Positions 27,084 to 35,165 are shown, numbered from the stretch's first letter. The stretch: 64,000 nt of DNA from Mariaggregatimicrobium sp964498785 (GCA_964498785.1 CAZCJL010000022.1:1-64000), one strand, 5' to 3'. Translations and numbers: made by a program. Notes: generated by a model from the sequence alone, not told the origin.

Positions 27084-28235
27084 ATGACCACATATAATAT
27101 CGGCATTATTGGTTACGGCGGATTTGGCAAATTTTTACATAATGCATGGAAATCAATTGCCTCTGTGCAAATTAAAGCTGTTGCTGATACCAATGAAGAA
27201 CATACTCCGGGTACACCAATTACGTTTTATAATAATTGGCAGGATTTGATTAACGATCCGGCAGTCGATATCGTATCCATTGTCACCCCACCGTCAACAC
27301 ATGCAGAAATTGCCTGTGCTGCACTTGACGCTGGCAAGCATGTGCTCGTGGAAAAGCCCCTTGCAGTGACCATTCGAGATGCGGAAAAAATTATCGCTGC
27401 CCGCGATCGAAGTGGGAAAATTGCAGCTATCGATTTCATGCAGCGCTTCAATCCTATTGTGAATGCACTGCATCAATTGGGTCAAAAAAAAGTATTCGGC
27501 ACATTGCGCCGGGTGGATGTGGAAAATTACGCGCAGGACAGCGCTTTACCGGACGACCACTGGTTCTGGAATTTGGAAATCAGTGGCGGCATTTTGGTGG
27601 AACACGCGGTGCATTTCATCGATATTGTTCATTTCCTCTCAAATGTCCAGCCAACCCGCATTGATGGATTTTCTGCGTCGACAGATGGCAGACGGGAAAA
27701 TCAGGTGATCGCGAACGTGCTTTACGAAGATGGATTGATCGCGACGCACTATCATTCATTCAACCGTCCCGGCTTTTTTGAAGATACCTCGATCCGGTTG
27801 AGCTATGATCTGGCCCAGATCGATCTGTACGGCTGGATTCCGCTGAGAGGAGAAATTAGCTGGCTCGTCAATCAAAACACTGAAAAGGAAATGGAGCAGC
27901 TTCCCGGTGTTGAAGTGATTCGTTCTCAACGAATTCATGAAATTGAAGACGTGTCCCGCCCTGAAGGATGGGGCCACAGCGGATCATCAGACCACGAAGC
28001 GCCTAATATGATTCGTTCGGGCACGATAGATTATCAAGTCCATAAAATGATCACTGCAAAATTGGATATCGGTAAATCCAAAGCAGAGGTTTATCAGCAG
28101 AGTGTGCGCAGCGTTATGGAGGATCTGATTCATGCAATTAAAAATCCGAAACACCGGCTGCGAACATCGTTAGAAAGCGGATTACTTAGCCTGGAAGTGG
28201 CTGCGAAAGCGACAGAAATCAGTAGATCGAAATAG
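27084..28235 (+). CDS. Gfo/Idh/MocA-family NAD(P)-dependent oxidoreductase
   Basis: A 383-residue cytoplasmic enzyme. Residues 4-120 are a Rossmann fold (IGIIGYGGFGKF) with the family motif VEKPLAVTIRDAEK near residue 92; the second half is the alpha/beta dimerisation and substrate domain, with ILVEHAVHFIDIVHF containing the conserved His region. These enzymes oxidise or reduce sugars and inositols. It closes the glycan island and may process a released monosaccharide or sugar acid. The substrate is not readable from sequence. Confidence 0.9.
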   Translation: MTTYNIGIIGYGGFGKFLHNAWKSIASVQIKAVADTNEEHTPGTPITFYNNWQDLINDPAVDIVSIVTPPSTHAEIACAALDAGKHVLVEKPLAVTIRDAEKIIAARDRSGKIAAIDFMQRFNPIVNALHQLGQKKVFGTLRRVDVENYAQDSALPDDHWFWNLEISGGILVEHAVHFIDIVHFLSNVQPTRIDGFSASTDGRRENQVIANVLYEDGLIATHYHSFNRPGFFEDTSIRLSYDLAQIDLYGWIPLRGEISWLVNQNTEKEMEQLPGVEVIRSQRIHEIEDVSRPEGWGHSGSSDHEAPNMIRSGTIDYQVHKMITAKLDIGKSKAEVYQQSVRSVMEDLIHAIKNPKHRLRTSLESGLLSLEVAAKATEISRSK

Positions 28236-28247
28236 CAATAATAAAAG

Positions 28248-28325
28248 TATTTCCCTGTCAATTAATCCCAGATAAAGCTAATTGACAGTGTTTTAGATAT
28301 TGCAGGAATCACTAACAGGGAAATA
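28248..28325. repeat. Nested, mutually exclusive inverted repeats
   Basis: The left arm at 28248-28264 can pair in two ways: TATTTCCCTGT with ACAGGGAAATA (28315-28325), or CTGTCAATTA with TAATTGACAG (28279-28288). The pairings share four bases, so only one can be complete. It lies between two convergent genes and could be a terminator region or a small mobile-element relic; no T-run is present. Confidence 0.5.
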
Positions 28326-28379
28326 TTGAAAATCAGTGGTCTTTAAGAATTTAGATATTTCCAGTGTATTGCGTTTATT

Positions 28380-28763
28380 CTAATTTGTTGCTTCAGTTTT
28401 TCCGTTGCCATCATTTAATAATTCTTCATCAATCACTTTTACCAGCGTCTCTTTCGGAAGGGCGCCGACAGCCATCTGTGGTTTTCCGTCCTTAGGAATA
28501 AATAACAGAGAAGGAATGCTTTGGATGCCAAAGGCAACGGCTAATTCCTGCTCAGCTTCGGTATCTATTTTATAGAAATTGACTTTTCCCTTGTATTCTT
28601 CTGAAAGTTCTTCCATGACCGGCGCCACCATTTTACATGGGCCACACCAGTCCGCATAAAAATCGATCAGGCAGGGTAGGTCTCCTTCGAATTTCCACTC
28701 TTTATTTTTTTCATAATTGAATATTTTTTCTAAAAATTGTTCTTTTGTTAAATTTTCAGCCAT
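28380..28763 (-). CDS. Thioredoxin
   Basis: A 127-residue thioredoxin with the active site FYADWCGPCKMVAP near residues 36-49 and the cis-proline loop IQSIPSLLFI. The open frame extends to a TTG at 28778, but GGGAGAAG precedes ATG 28763, which is the better start. It reduces protein disulfides in the cytoplasm. The N-terminal extension before the fold (about 30 residues) is slightly longer than in E. coli TrxA. It is convergent with the oxidoreductase gene and downstream of the lysine operon on the same strand, but 246 bp away. Confidence 0.96.
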   Translation of the reverse strand: MAENLTKEQFLEKIFNYEKNKEWKFEGDLPCLIDFYADWCGPCKMVAPVMEELSEEYKGKVNFYKIDTEAEQELAVAFGIQSIPSLLFIPKDGKPQMAVGALPKETLVKVIDEELLNDGNGKTEATN

Positions 28764-29009
28764 TTTAGCTTCTCCCAATGTTTATAATTCCTGGATAATT
28801 TTCAATTTATTTTTTGATTAATTTAATTCATTAGATGATTAAGGCATAGAAAAGATTCATTAGCAACATAAATTTTTGGCAACAATAGTGGTAGTAGTCG
28901 CGGCGGGGATAGTATGTGCCGACCATGCAAATGCTTGTAGTCGTTTCAGATAAAAATTTTTAAGCTGCAAAAAGATAAGAAGATCCATATATCAGAAATT
29001 TCGGCCATC

Positions 29010-30170
29010 TCAATTATCCGATAACACAGCGATAATTTTTTCCGCAACGATATCAAGTTCTTCATAACTGATCGTCAATGGCGGCAGCAGGCGTAAGACG
29101 GTGGCGCCCGCGGGCAGTGCGAGTACGCCATTTTCCATGAGATGCATCAAATATGGCTTCACTTTTTCTTTTAATTCAATGCCGATCATTAACCCAATCT
29201 GGCGGATTTCTCGGATACAGGGAATGTCGCGAGATTCGAGCTGCTGCCGTAAATGAGTGCCCTTTTCCATCGACTGGCGGGCTAAATCGTACTCCAGCAT
29301 GTATTCGATGGCAGCAATTGATGCAGCGCATACCAGAGGATTCCCGCCAAAAGTTGATCCGTGGCGTCCGGTTGGTGGTTGCACTTTATCGGAGCAGATG
29401 ACCGCACCCATGGGCAATCCGCCAGCAATTCCTTTGGCAACACACAAAATATCCGGTTGCAGACCGAAATGTTCGCATGCGAACAATTTTCCGGTGCGGC
29501 AAAAGCCGGTTTGAACCTCGTCAATTATGAGCAGAGTATTGTGCTGTTGACATAGGTTTTGGACATTTTCAAAATAATCCCTGGTTCCCGGATGAACGCC
29601 GCCTTCTCCCTGTATTACTTCAAGCAGAATCGCCGCGGTATCGTCGCTCAAAGCGTTTTGCAATTTTTCTAACTGATTAAACGGAACGAAATCAAATCCT
29701 GGCAACAGCGGCTCGAAATCCTTTTTATATGCCGGTTGAAATGTCGCGCTAAGCGCGCCCATTGTCCGGCCGTGAAAACCGCGGTTGGCGCAGATGATGT
29801 TGTGTTTCTTTTGAGAGAACCGCGTAAATTTGATCGCGGCTTCAATGGATTCTGCACCCGAGTTGCACAGAAAAACTTTATTTACACTTGCCGGTGAAAT
29901 CGATACTAATTTTTTAATCAATCGTGCGCGGGAATCGTTGTAAAATGTTCCCGGACAGGTGATTAATTTTTTAGCTTGTGACTCGATCGCCGCGATGACA
30001 TCCTCATTGCAGTGACCAATATTTGCCACTCCATGTCCGGCAATACAATCAATATATTCATTTCCCTGTTCATCCCAAACAGTGCTGTTCTTTCCGTGAG
30101 TGAGAACAATATCCCGTTTTGGATAAACGTCAAACTCGTATTGCGCCTGCATGTCTTTGTAATTCATCAT
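29010..30170 (-). CDS. lysJ: LysW-gamma-lysine/acetylornithine-type aminotransferase (LysJ-like)
   Basis: A 386-residue class III pyridoxal-phosphate aminotransferase. Visible: NSGAESIEAAIKFTR, GFHGRTMGALSAT, VIQGEGGVHPG, LLIIDEVQTGFCRTGK, and the PLP lysine in CVAKGIAGGLPMGA. The family includes ArgD and LysJ. Its position last in the LysW operon, overlapping lysZ by 4 bp (ATGA), indicates LysJ: it converts LysW-bound aminoadipate semialdehyde to LysW-bound lysine. It might also serve arginine synthesis, as in some archaea. Confidence 0.88.
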   Translation of the reverse strand: MMNYKDMQAQYEFDVYPKRDIVLTHGKNSTVWDEQGNEYIDCIAGHGVANIGHCNEDVIAAIESQAKKLITCPGTFYNDSRARLIKKLVSISPASVNKVFLCNSGAESIEAAIKFTRFSQKKHNIICANRGFHGRTMGALSATFQPAYKKDFEPLLPGFDFVPFNQLEKLQNALSDDTAAILLEVIQGEGGVHPGTRDYFENVQNLCQQHNTLLIIDEVQTGFCRTGKLFACEHFGLQPDILCVAKGIAGGLPMGAVICSDKVQPPTGRHGSTFGGNPLVCAASIAAIEYMLEYDLARQSMEKGTHLRQQLESRDIPCIREIRQIGLMIGIELKEKVKPYLMHLMENGVLALPAGATVLRLLPPLTISYEELDIVAEKIIAVLSDN

Positions 30171-30958
30171 GAAATCACCGTTCCTTTTCCGGCAAGCGCA
30201 TCGTGCACCGGATGCTCGACCCGGCCATCGCTGATAATAACTTTCGCGGCTCCGCCATCAAATAATTTGCGCAGTGCCAGCATTTTACGCTTCATGCGTC
30301 CGGTTACCTGCTCCTCCCGGCGCTCAATGTCTGCCGAAGAGATCATTTCTACCAGCGAACCCGGATCGTCCGGATTTTCCAAAAAACCGGGAGCTTCGAT
30401 CAGTTGGATGATAACATCGGACTGCATTTGTTCTTGCAGCACCCGCACAATGTCATCATTTTCTGTATTTACTGCGATATTGTTTTCATCGAGAACAGGT
30501 ACTGTTAAAACCGGTGTGAAACCATTCGAGAGCAGCAGGAACAACAAATCAGTATTCGCATTTTTCGGTTTACCGGAAAAATCACGAACAATTTTTACTT
30601 TTCCTCCTTCTTTAACGCGGATGCCTTTATTGCGCTGGCCCCTAATGATTTTCCCGTCAACGCCGGATAAGCCGATAGCATTAATGCCGTTCTGATGGCA
30701 CAATTCGACAATGCGTTTGTTCTTTAACCCGGCATACGCCATCATCATCACGTCGATGGCGTTTTCATCTGAGTAAACGCTAGTATAACCGGAGACTGAG
30801 GTAATGGTTTTTCGGGGTGTGTTCAGCTTTTCTGCAAGATCGTCACGTAATGCATTCGCTCCATGAACGATGATAAATTGTTGCTCCAGCCCTGCCAGAT
30901 CAGCAATAATCCCCTTGAGATTTATGCCTTTGCCACCCCCGATTTTAATGATCATCAT
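30167..30958 (-). CDS. lysZ: LysW-aminoadipate kinase (LysZ-like, amino acid kinase family)
   Basis: A 263-residue amino-acid kinase of the ArgB/LysZ type. The N-terminus IKIGGGKGINLKGI holds the phosphate-binding Lys and Gly residues; GANALRDDLAEKL and AINTEND-like segments follow (VNTENDDIVRVLQEQM). The open frame runs upstream to 31108, inside the amidotransferase gene, but AAAGGAATTAATATT leads to ATG 30958. The stop codon of the upstream gene overlaps that ATG. LysZ phosphorylates the side-chain carboxylate of LysW-linked aminoadipate. Its length matches the family. Confidence 0.9.
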   Translation of the reverse strand: MMIIKIGGGKGINLKGIIADLAGLEQQFIIVHGANALRDDLAEKLNTPRKTITSVSGYTSVYSDENAIDVMMMAYAGLKNKRIVELCHQNGINAIGLSGVDGKIIRGQRNKGIRVKEGGKVKIVRDFSGKPKNANTDLLFLLLSNGFTPVLTVPVLDENNIAVNTENDDIVRVLQEQMQSDVIIQLIEAPGFLENPDDPGSLVEMISSADIERREEQVTGRMKRKMLALRKLFDGGAAKVIISDGRVEHPVHDALAGKGTVIS

Positions 30959-31596
30959 AATATTAATTCCTTTTTTGTACGATTTGCGACCGGCTGCCAA
31001 CCGGACTCTGCGGCAAACGGCTCTGAACAAACAACGAGGCTGTCTGTGCTTCGTTGTTGATACATCGTAAAATAATCCGGCTCCTGATTGAACAGAGATG
31101 CTATGCAAATTTGTTGATAATCTGCGATAATAATGTTCATCGCCCGGATGTAGGCGCTCCGTTTTTCGATAATATATGTGCCTTTTACCAACGCCTCCAG
31201 TAAATCACTTTTATAAAAACGAAGAATATAATTGAAAATCTTTTCCGCACCAATCTTGCCCTGCTCTTTGAGGCGAACGCCGTGCAATTCCCCATTAAAA
31301 ATATAGACAACATCATTTTTTTGAAAAGGCATGTTGTTTTCTACTGTGATCCCTTCATCGCGGAACGCACTGCGGGCATGTGCCAATACCATCGTCGCTT
31401 GTTCGAATTGATCAAGATCATCTTCCCACACCGGCGTGATGTTATGGTAAAGATTCCATTTTCCCTGATTTAAAAACGCGCAGCCCCAGCCATGTCCCTG
31501 GTATTCGCGACTATGTTGGGCAATTTGAGCAAATGGTTTCAGATAATCTGAAATGGAAAATGAAGAATGTGATTTTACAAGTAGTAAACGACACAT
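30955..31596 (-). CDS. Class II glutamine amidotransferase-like Ntn hydrolase (EgtC/YafJ-like) inside the lysine operon
   Basis: A 213-residue protein that starts MCRLLLVKSH, with Cys2 as the expected nucleophile once Met is removed. Further family motifs: AHARSAFRDEGITVENNMPF, YIFNGELHG, and VVCSEPFAAES near the C-terminus. The frame extends upstream to 31740, but only ATG 31596 exposes the Cys, so the start is firm. Its stop overlaps the lysZ start (ATGA), so it is translationally coupled to a lysine gene. The EgtC branch cuts gamma-glutamyl amide bonds. LysW carries its substrate through a gamma-glutamyl amide on its C-terminal Glu. A role in releasing lysine from LysW, or in ammonia transfer, is a proposal and not shown. 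Confidence 0.82.
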   Translation of the reverse strand: MCRLLLVKSHSSFSISDYLKPFAQIAQHSREYQGHGWGCAFLNQGKWNLYHNITPVWEDDLDQFEQATMVLAHARSAFRDEGITVENNMPFQKNDVVYIFNGELHGVRLKEQGKIGAEKIFNYILRFYKSDLLEALVKGTYIIEKRSAYIRAMNIIIADYQQICIASLFNQEPDYFTMYQQRSTDSLVVCSEPFAAESGWQPVANRTKKELIL

Positions 31597-31652
31597 GTAT
31601 ATTTCCAAATTTATTTCAATGAAGAAGCGCATTTTAACACTGTTTACGAAGC

Positions 31653-31684
31653 AACTTCCGAAGTTTTTAAAAACTTCGGAAGTT
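31653..31684. repeat. Perfect 32-bp palindrome within the lysine operon
   Basis: AACTTCCGAAGTTTTT is followed directly by its exact reverse complement. It lies in the 97-bp gap between lysY and the amidotransferase gene, the largest gap in an otherwise overlapping operon. It could attenuate transcription or shield the 3' end of the lysW-lysY message. A related palindrome lies at 54781-54806. Confidence 0.8.
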
Positions 31685-31693
31685 TTCAAATTA

Positions 31694-32689
31694 TTAAACA
31701 GGGTGCAATCCGGGAAAATCCAGCGCTGTGGTTTCCTCAAAACCGTGCATGATGTTAAATGCCTGCACCGCCTGTCCTGCTGCGCCTTTCATTAGATTAT
31801 CAATCGCGCTGATTACCACCAGCCGGTTCGACGCCGGATCCTTTTCAAATCCGATGTCACAGTAATTGGTGCCGGCCAGCAGTTTTGGTTCCGGATATCG
31901 ATAGGAACCTTCCCTGTCTTTCACAATCCTGATAAACTTTTCATTGCCATAAACTGCGCGATACATTTTCCAGACGTCTTTTTCTGCTAAATCCTGATTT
32001 AAAAACACATGGCACGTGGCCAGCACGCCGCGCACCATTTCAATAGCAGTGGCTGAAAAATGTATCTGAATTTGTTTTCCTAAACTCAGCTCCTGGATAA
32101 TTTCTTTAACATGCCGGTGTTGCGTGGGCATAAACGACCTCACCGTGCCCGATCGCACAGGATGATGCGATGCTTCGTTCACTTTGTTACCGGCTTCGCT
32201 GGAACCGACTTTCACCTCGACGACAGTTTTATCCTGTTCCACCACATCATTCTTGAACAACGGGTACAGCGCCAGAATGGTTGCTGTGGCATTGCAGCCG
32301 GCGCTGGAAACAAAATTCGCGTTCTTCATTTCCTCGCGATGGAGTTCTGGAATTCCGTACACGAATCCATCGCGGTTGTTCAGCCGAAAATCGGAACTGA
32401 GATCGATAACTTTTCCAGCAAGGGATTTAAATCGATCCATCCGCTTTTCTGCGGCGCCGTGCGGCAGGCAGGAGAACAGGACATCGCACGGTTGCATATC
32501 TGCCTGACTGCAAAATTTTAATGTCGTTTGTTTGCGCAGGTTCGGGTGCATCCGGGTGACTGGTTTTGTGTCAAACCGTTCCGACGTTATCTGCCTTATA
32601 TCTGCATAAGGATGCAACAAAAGCAACCGCAGCAGTTCGCCGCCTGCGTAACCGGAACCACCAAGGATGGTGATTTTAAGTCGCTTCAT
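31694..32689 (-). CDS. lysY: LysW-aminoadipyl-phosphate reductase (LysY/ArgC-like)
   Basis: A 331-residue NADPH-dependent reductase. The N-terminal Rossmann motif is ITILGGSGYAGGELLRLL; the catalytic Cys is in FVSSAGCNATATILAL near residue 145; HRHVKEI and VVISAIDNLMKGAAGQAVQ are the conserved C-terminal stretches of the ArgC/LysY family. AGGAGGGT precedes ATG 32689, so the ten codons upstream in the open frame are not used. It overlaps lysX by 14 bp. It reduces the acyl phosphate on LysW-aminoadipate to the semialdehyde. Confidence 0.93.
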   Translation of the reverse strand: MKRLKITILGGSGYAGGELLRLLLLHPYADIRQITSERFDTKPVTRMHPNLRKQTTLKFCSQADMQPCDVLFSCLPHGAAEKRMDRFKSLAGKVIDLSSDFRLNNRDGFVYGIPELHREEMKNANFVSSAGCNATATILALYPLFKNDVVEQDKTVVEVKVGSSEAGNKVNEASHHPVRSGTVRSFMPTQHRHVKEIIQELSLGKQIQIHFSATAIEMVRGVLATCHVFLNQDLAEKDVWKMYRAVYGNEKFIRIVKDREGSYRYPEPKLLAGTNYCDIGFEKDPASNRLVVISAIDNLMKGAAGQAVQAFNIMHGFEETTALDFPGLHPV

Positions 32690-33542
32690 TTTTACCCTCC
32701 TGTGCCACCTGAACGACATAATCGATTATCAATTTTGGAATATTTACACCGGTCGTCTTGATGCTGTTGCGGAATTCCATGGTATAGTTAACTTCATTTA
32801 CCAGATATCTGTTTTTTGCTTCAAACAGATCGATAGCGACAACCCCGCCACCAATGGCTTTTGCAGCTTTAACAGCAATATCTGCAAGCTCGTGCGTCAC
32901 TGGACAGTTCGAGGCAACGGCCCCGCGAGCGGTATTCGTGATCCAGTGTTCGCTGCTGCGATAAATTGCCGCAATGCATTTATCACCAATCACGAACGCC
33001 CGGATATCCCTGCCCTTCTTAGGCACATATTTTTGAATATAAAAAATGGAATGATGATAGGTTCCGAGAATCGTTTTATGCTCCAGAATTGCCTCGGCCG
33101 CGTCTCTATCGTTCACCTTTGCAAGGAGCCTGCCCCAGGAGCCGACCGCTGGTTTGAGCACAACCGGGTATCCCATTTCTTCGATTGCTTCCAGCGCGGA
33201 TTGTTCTGTAAATGCCACCCGCAATTCGGTTTGGGGTACTTTATTTTCTTCCAACGCCACGGATGTTAGTAATTTATCCCCGCAAATCGTAGCCACATGA
33301 GATGTATTAACACAGGAGACGCCGACCGATTCGAATAATCGAAGTGCATGGAGCGCCCGGGAATGGTTGATGCAGCGTTCCAGAATGACGTCAACACCAA
33401 AATTGTTTATGCCCAGTTCAAAAGTGAGTTCGCGGTCATCGATCATTTTAACATCAACGCCGCGCTGATTTTTTATTTCTTGAAGAAGATATTTTTCTTC
33501 AGGGCGGATTATCGAGTGTAAGAATCCTAATCTGATTGACAT
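32676..33542 (-). CDS. lysX: LysW-aminoadipate ligase (LysX, RimK-like ATP-grasp)
   Basis: A 288-residue ATP-grasp ligase. Seen: CGDKLLTSVALEENKVPQTE, MGYPVVLKPAVGSWGRLLAK (ATP-binding), FYIQKYVPKKGRDIRAFVIG, WITNTARGA, and LVNEVNYTMEFRNSI with the metal-binding Glu and Asn. It attaches alpha-aminoadipate through its amino group to the C-terminal Glu of LysW, which protects the amine. Its start lies within the end of the homocitrate synthase gene (16-bp overlap) behind AAGGT. Length and motifs match LysX rather than ribosomal RimK. Confidence 0.94.
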   Translation of the reverse strand: MSIRLGFLHSIIRPEEKYLLQEIKNQRGVDVKMIDDRELTFELGINNFGVDVILERCINHSRALHALRLFESVGVSCVNTSHVATICGDKLLTSVALEENKVPQTELRVAFTEQSALEAIEEMGYPVVLKPAVGSWGRLLAKVNDRDAAEAILEHKTILGTYHHSIFYIQKYVPKKGRDIRAFVIGDKCIAAIYRSSEHWITNTARGAVASNCPVTHELADIAVKAAKAIGGGVVAIDLFEAKNRYLVNEVNYTMEFRNSIKTTGVNIPKLIIDYVVQVAQEGKNEAT

Positions 33543-34720
33543 AATTTACCTTGTTCTGTTGAAGTTTCGATTTTTTGAGTTTCTTTAACCCAGTTAACAA
33601 TCATTGCCAATTCGTCCGGATCAACGGTGCGACCTGTCCTGCCGACATTTTTTACCAGATGCAGAACTTCCTTTGCCAATTCTTGATCCAGCTCCCCATG
33701 ACCGATGTGGTCCAGGGCAAAACGAACCGAGGACAGACCCGACATGTGATCCAGGGAAATTTCCATTTTTCTGCCAAAAGGCTTCGGATCAAGGCTCTGA
33801 TAATGCAACGGATTTTCCTGTGCTGCGTGTGTATGAACGCCGGCGCAGTGTTTAAATGCATTGCTTCCGGTAATCGGAAAATTCACAGGGATCGGGATTT
33901 GGGCATGTTTGCTGACCGTTTGATATAGCGGAATTAGTTCCTGCAAATTCCATTTTTGGTGGTCTTTGCTTATATCCGACAACACGCTTAACAGGCTTGC
34001 GAGGTCGACGATACCGGCGCGTTCGCCAAGACCGAGCACGGTCGCGTCGATAATTTCAGCGCCCGCCTTAAATCCTTCTATTGCGTTTACAAGCGCGAGG
34101 CTGCGATCGTTGTGGCAATGAACCGCAATTTTCGGATGCACATTTTTTGCCGCAAGCGATTCTTTTAGCTGCTTGACATAATCATACATATTGTGTTCCG
34201 TGCGCGGGATCATAAATCCCGTTGTATCCGCAATGCTGATAATATCAGCCCCCGCGTTGACCGCAGTTACCGAAGCATCTATGACATTTTGAAATTGCGA
34301 CCGCACCGTATCCTCCGGTGTGAACCGAACGATCAAATCCGGCTGCATTCCTTTTGCATACGCAATTACGTCGGCAATTTGATCGATTGCGGAACGTAAG
34401 GTTTTATTAAACACATTCTGCAAGCGATAATCAGAAACGCAATAAAAAACTCCGAGAAATTTAGCGCCGCATTCCAGCGCTAAATCCACATCCTTGCGCA
34501 GCGATCGCGAATGCGCGCCGATAAGCGCGTTTAGCGGTTGATACGTAAGATGCTTTATGGCATTGTAGATCGCTTCGCCAACAAACGGATGCCCGGCCTC
34601 GATGAAAGTAACACCAACTCTATCCAATTGAGTGGCAATTGCCAGTTTAACGTGTTCGGAAAAATAGACGCCAGGGGTCTGTTCCCCTTCGCGTAAAGTC
34701 GTATCCAGAATTTCTACCAC
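33527..34720 (-). CDS. Homocitrate synthase
   Basis: A 397-residue enzyme of the isopropylmalate/homocitrate synthase family. The start VVEILDTTLREGEQTPGVYF carries the family signature with the metal-binding Asp; AVHCHNDRSLALVNAIEGF carries the HxH metal site; GLGERAGIVDLASLL and GSNAFKHCAGVHTHA follow. The frame is open upstream, but GGGGAG before GTG 34720 and the 1-bp gap to the LysW stop fix the start. It condenses acetyl-CoA with 2-oxoglutarate, the first step of the aminoadipate route to lysine. Its presence argues for lysine rather than arginine as the operon product. Confidence 0.93.
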   Translation of the reverse strand: MVEILDTTLREGEQTPGVYFSEHVKLAIATQLDRVGVTFIEAGHPFVGEAIYNAIKHLTYQPLNALIGAHSRSLRKDVDLALECGAKFLGVFYCVSDYRLQNVFNKTLRSAIDQIADVIAYAKGMQPDLIVRFTPEDTVRSQFQNVIDASVTAVNAGADIISIADTTGFMIPRTEHNMYDYVKQLKESLAAKNVHPKIAVHCHNDRSLALVNAIEGFKAGAEIIDATVLGLGERAGIVDLASLLSVLSDISKDHQKWNLQELIPLYQTVSKHAQIPIPVNFPITGSNAFKHCAGVHTHAAQENPLHYQSLDPKPFGRKMEISLDHMSGLSSVRFALDHIGHGELDQELAKEVLHLVKNVGRTGRTVDPDELAMIVNWVKETQKIETSTEQGKLCQSD

Positions 34721-34721
34721 A

Positions 34722-34886
34722 TTATTCTCCCCAGTCTTCTTCTTCCTGTGGCGCTTCATCGACGGTGAAAGGATCAACACCCGTGACTTCAAGCTCAGTG
34801 CCACACTCGTTGCACGTAATTAATTCACCCTGAACGGTATCTTCAGGCAGCGTAAGCTCTGCTCCGCAAACGATACATTCTACCAT
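34722..34886 (-). CDS. lysW: LysW amino-group carrier protein
   Basis: A 54-residue gene, easily missed because of its size. It begins MVECIVCG and has two CxxC pairs (Cys4/Cys7 and Cys25/Cys28) that should bind zinc. It becomes very acidic (QEEEDWGE) and ends in the EDWGE tail that defines LysW; the terminal Glu54 is the attachment site for aminoadipate. ACGGAGGTT lies 6 bp before the ATG. A minus-strand promoter lies 68 bp upstream. It is the first gene of the operon and carries the intermediates for LysX, LysZ, LysY and LysJ. Confidence 0.97.
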   Translation of the reverse strand: MVECIVCGAELTLPEDTVQGELITCNECGTELEVTGVDPFTVDEAPQEEEDWGE

Positions 34887-34953
34887 ATTAAACCTCCGTA
34901 AATTGAGTAATGAGAAATAAGTTTGTTTGTTACATTAAATGAAAATTTATGCA

Positions 34954-34981
34954 AATATAGAAAAATAATCAGAAAAGTCAA
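34954..34981 (-). promoter_or_regulatory. Promoter of the lysine operon
   Basis: On the minus strand TTGACT (34981-34976), a 16-bp spacer and TATATT (34959-34954) make a good sigma-70-type promoter, placing transcription start about 60 bases before the lysW ATG. No evident leader peptide or riboswitch lies in that short leader. Confidence 0.6.
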
Positions 34982-35126
34982 CTAAAAAATGAAGTTATTA
35001 AATAAAATGAAATACTTGAAACAGAGTGCCGGATGAATCGCTTGAATAATAATGTGATGTCTTCGGTTTAATGCAAGGTATATAACATAACATTGATTTG
35101 GATTATTTCAAAAGGATTTTTATAAA

Positions 35127-35165
35127 AAGCCCGCGCATCAATAAATGACCCCGGGCTTATTGATG
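35127..35165. other. Two competing hairpins in the lysW-accB intergenic region
   Basis: AAGCCCG (35127-35133) pairs with CGGGCTT (35152-35158), while CATCAATAA (35136-35144) pairs with TTATTGATG (35157-35165). The two overlap, so they exclude each other. The element sits in the middle of the 469-bp gap between the divergent lysW and accB genes. Apart from the two promoters described, I see nothing else in this gap. Confidence 0.45.

Noticed and set aside
30012..30695. A 227-residue open frame antisense to lysJ-lysZ
   Set aside because: Both real proteins on the other strand have full family motifs over the region; the antisense product has low-complexity composition and no start signals.
30959..31108. 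N-terminal extension of LysZ
   Set aside because: The extra 50 residues lie in the amidotransferase gene and precede the family start IKIGGG; a Shine-Dalgarno supports ATG 30958.
32676..33542. LysX as ribosomal protein S6 modification enzyme RimK
   Set aside because: Operon context with lysW, lysY, lysZ and lysJ and the length of 288 residues fit LysX.
29010..34886. The operon as an arginine (ArgX/ArgW) cluster
   Set aside because: Homocitrate synthase is encoded between lysW and lysX, which points to the aminoadipate route; dual use for arginine is still possible.
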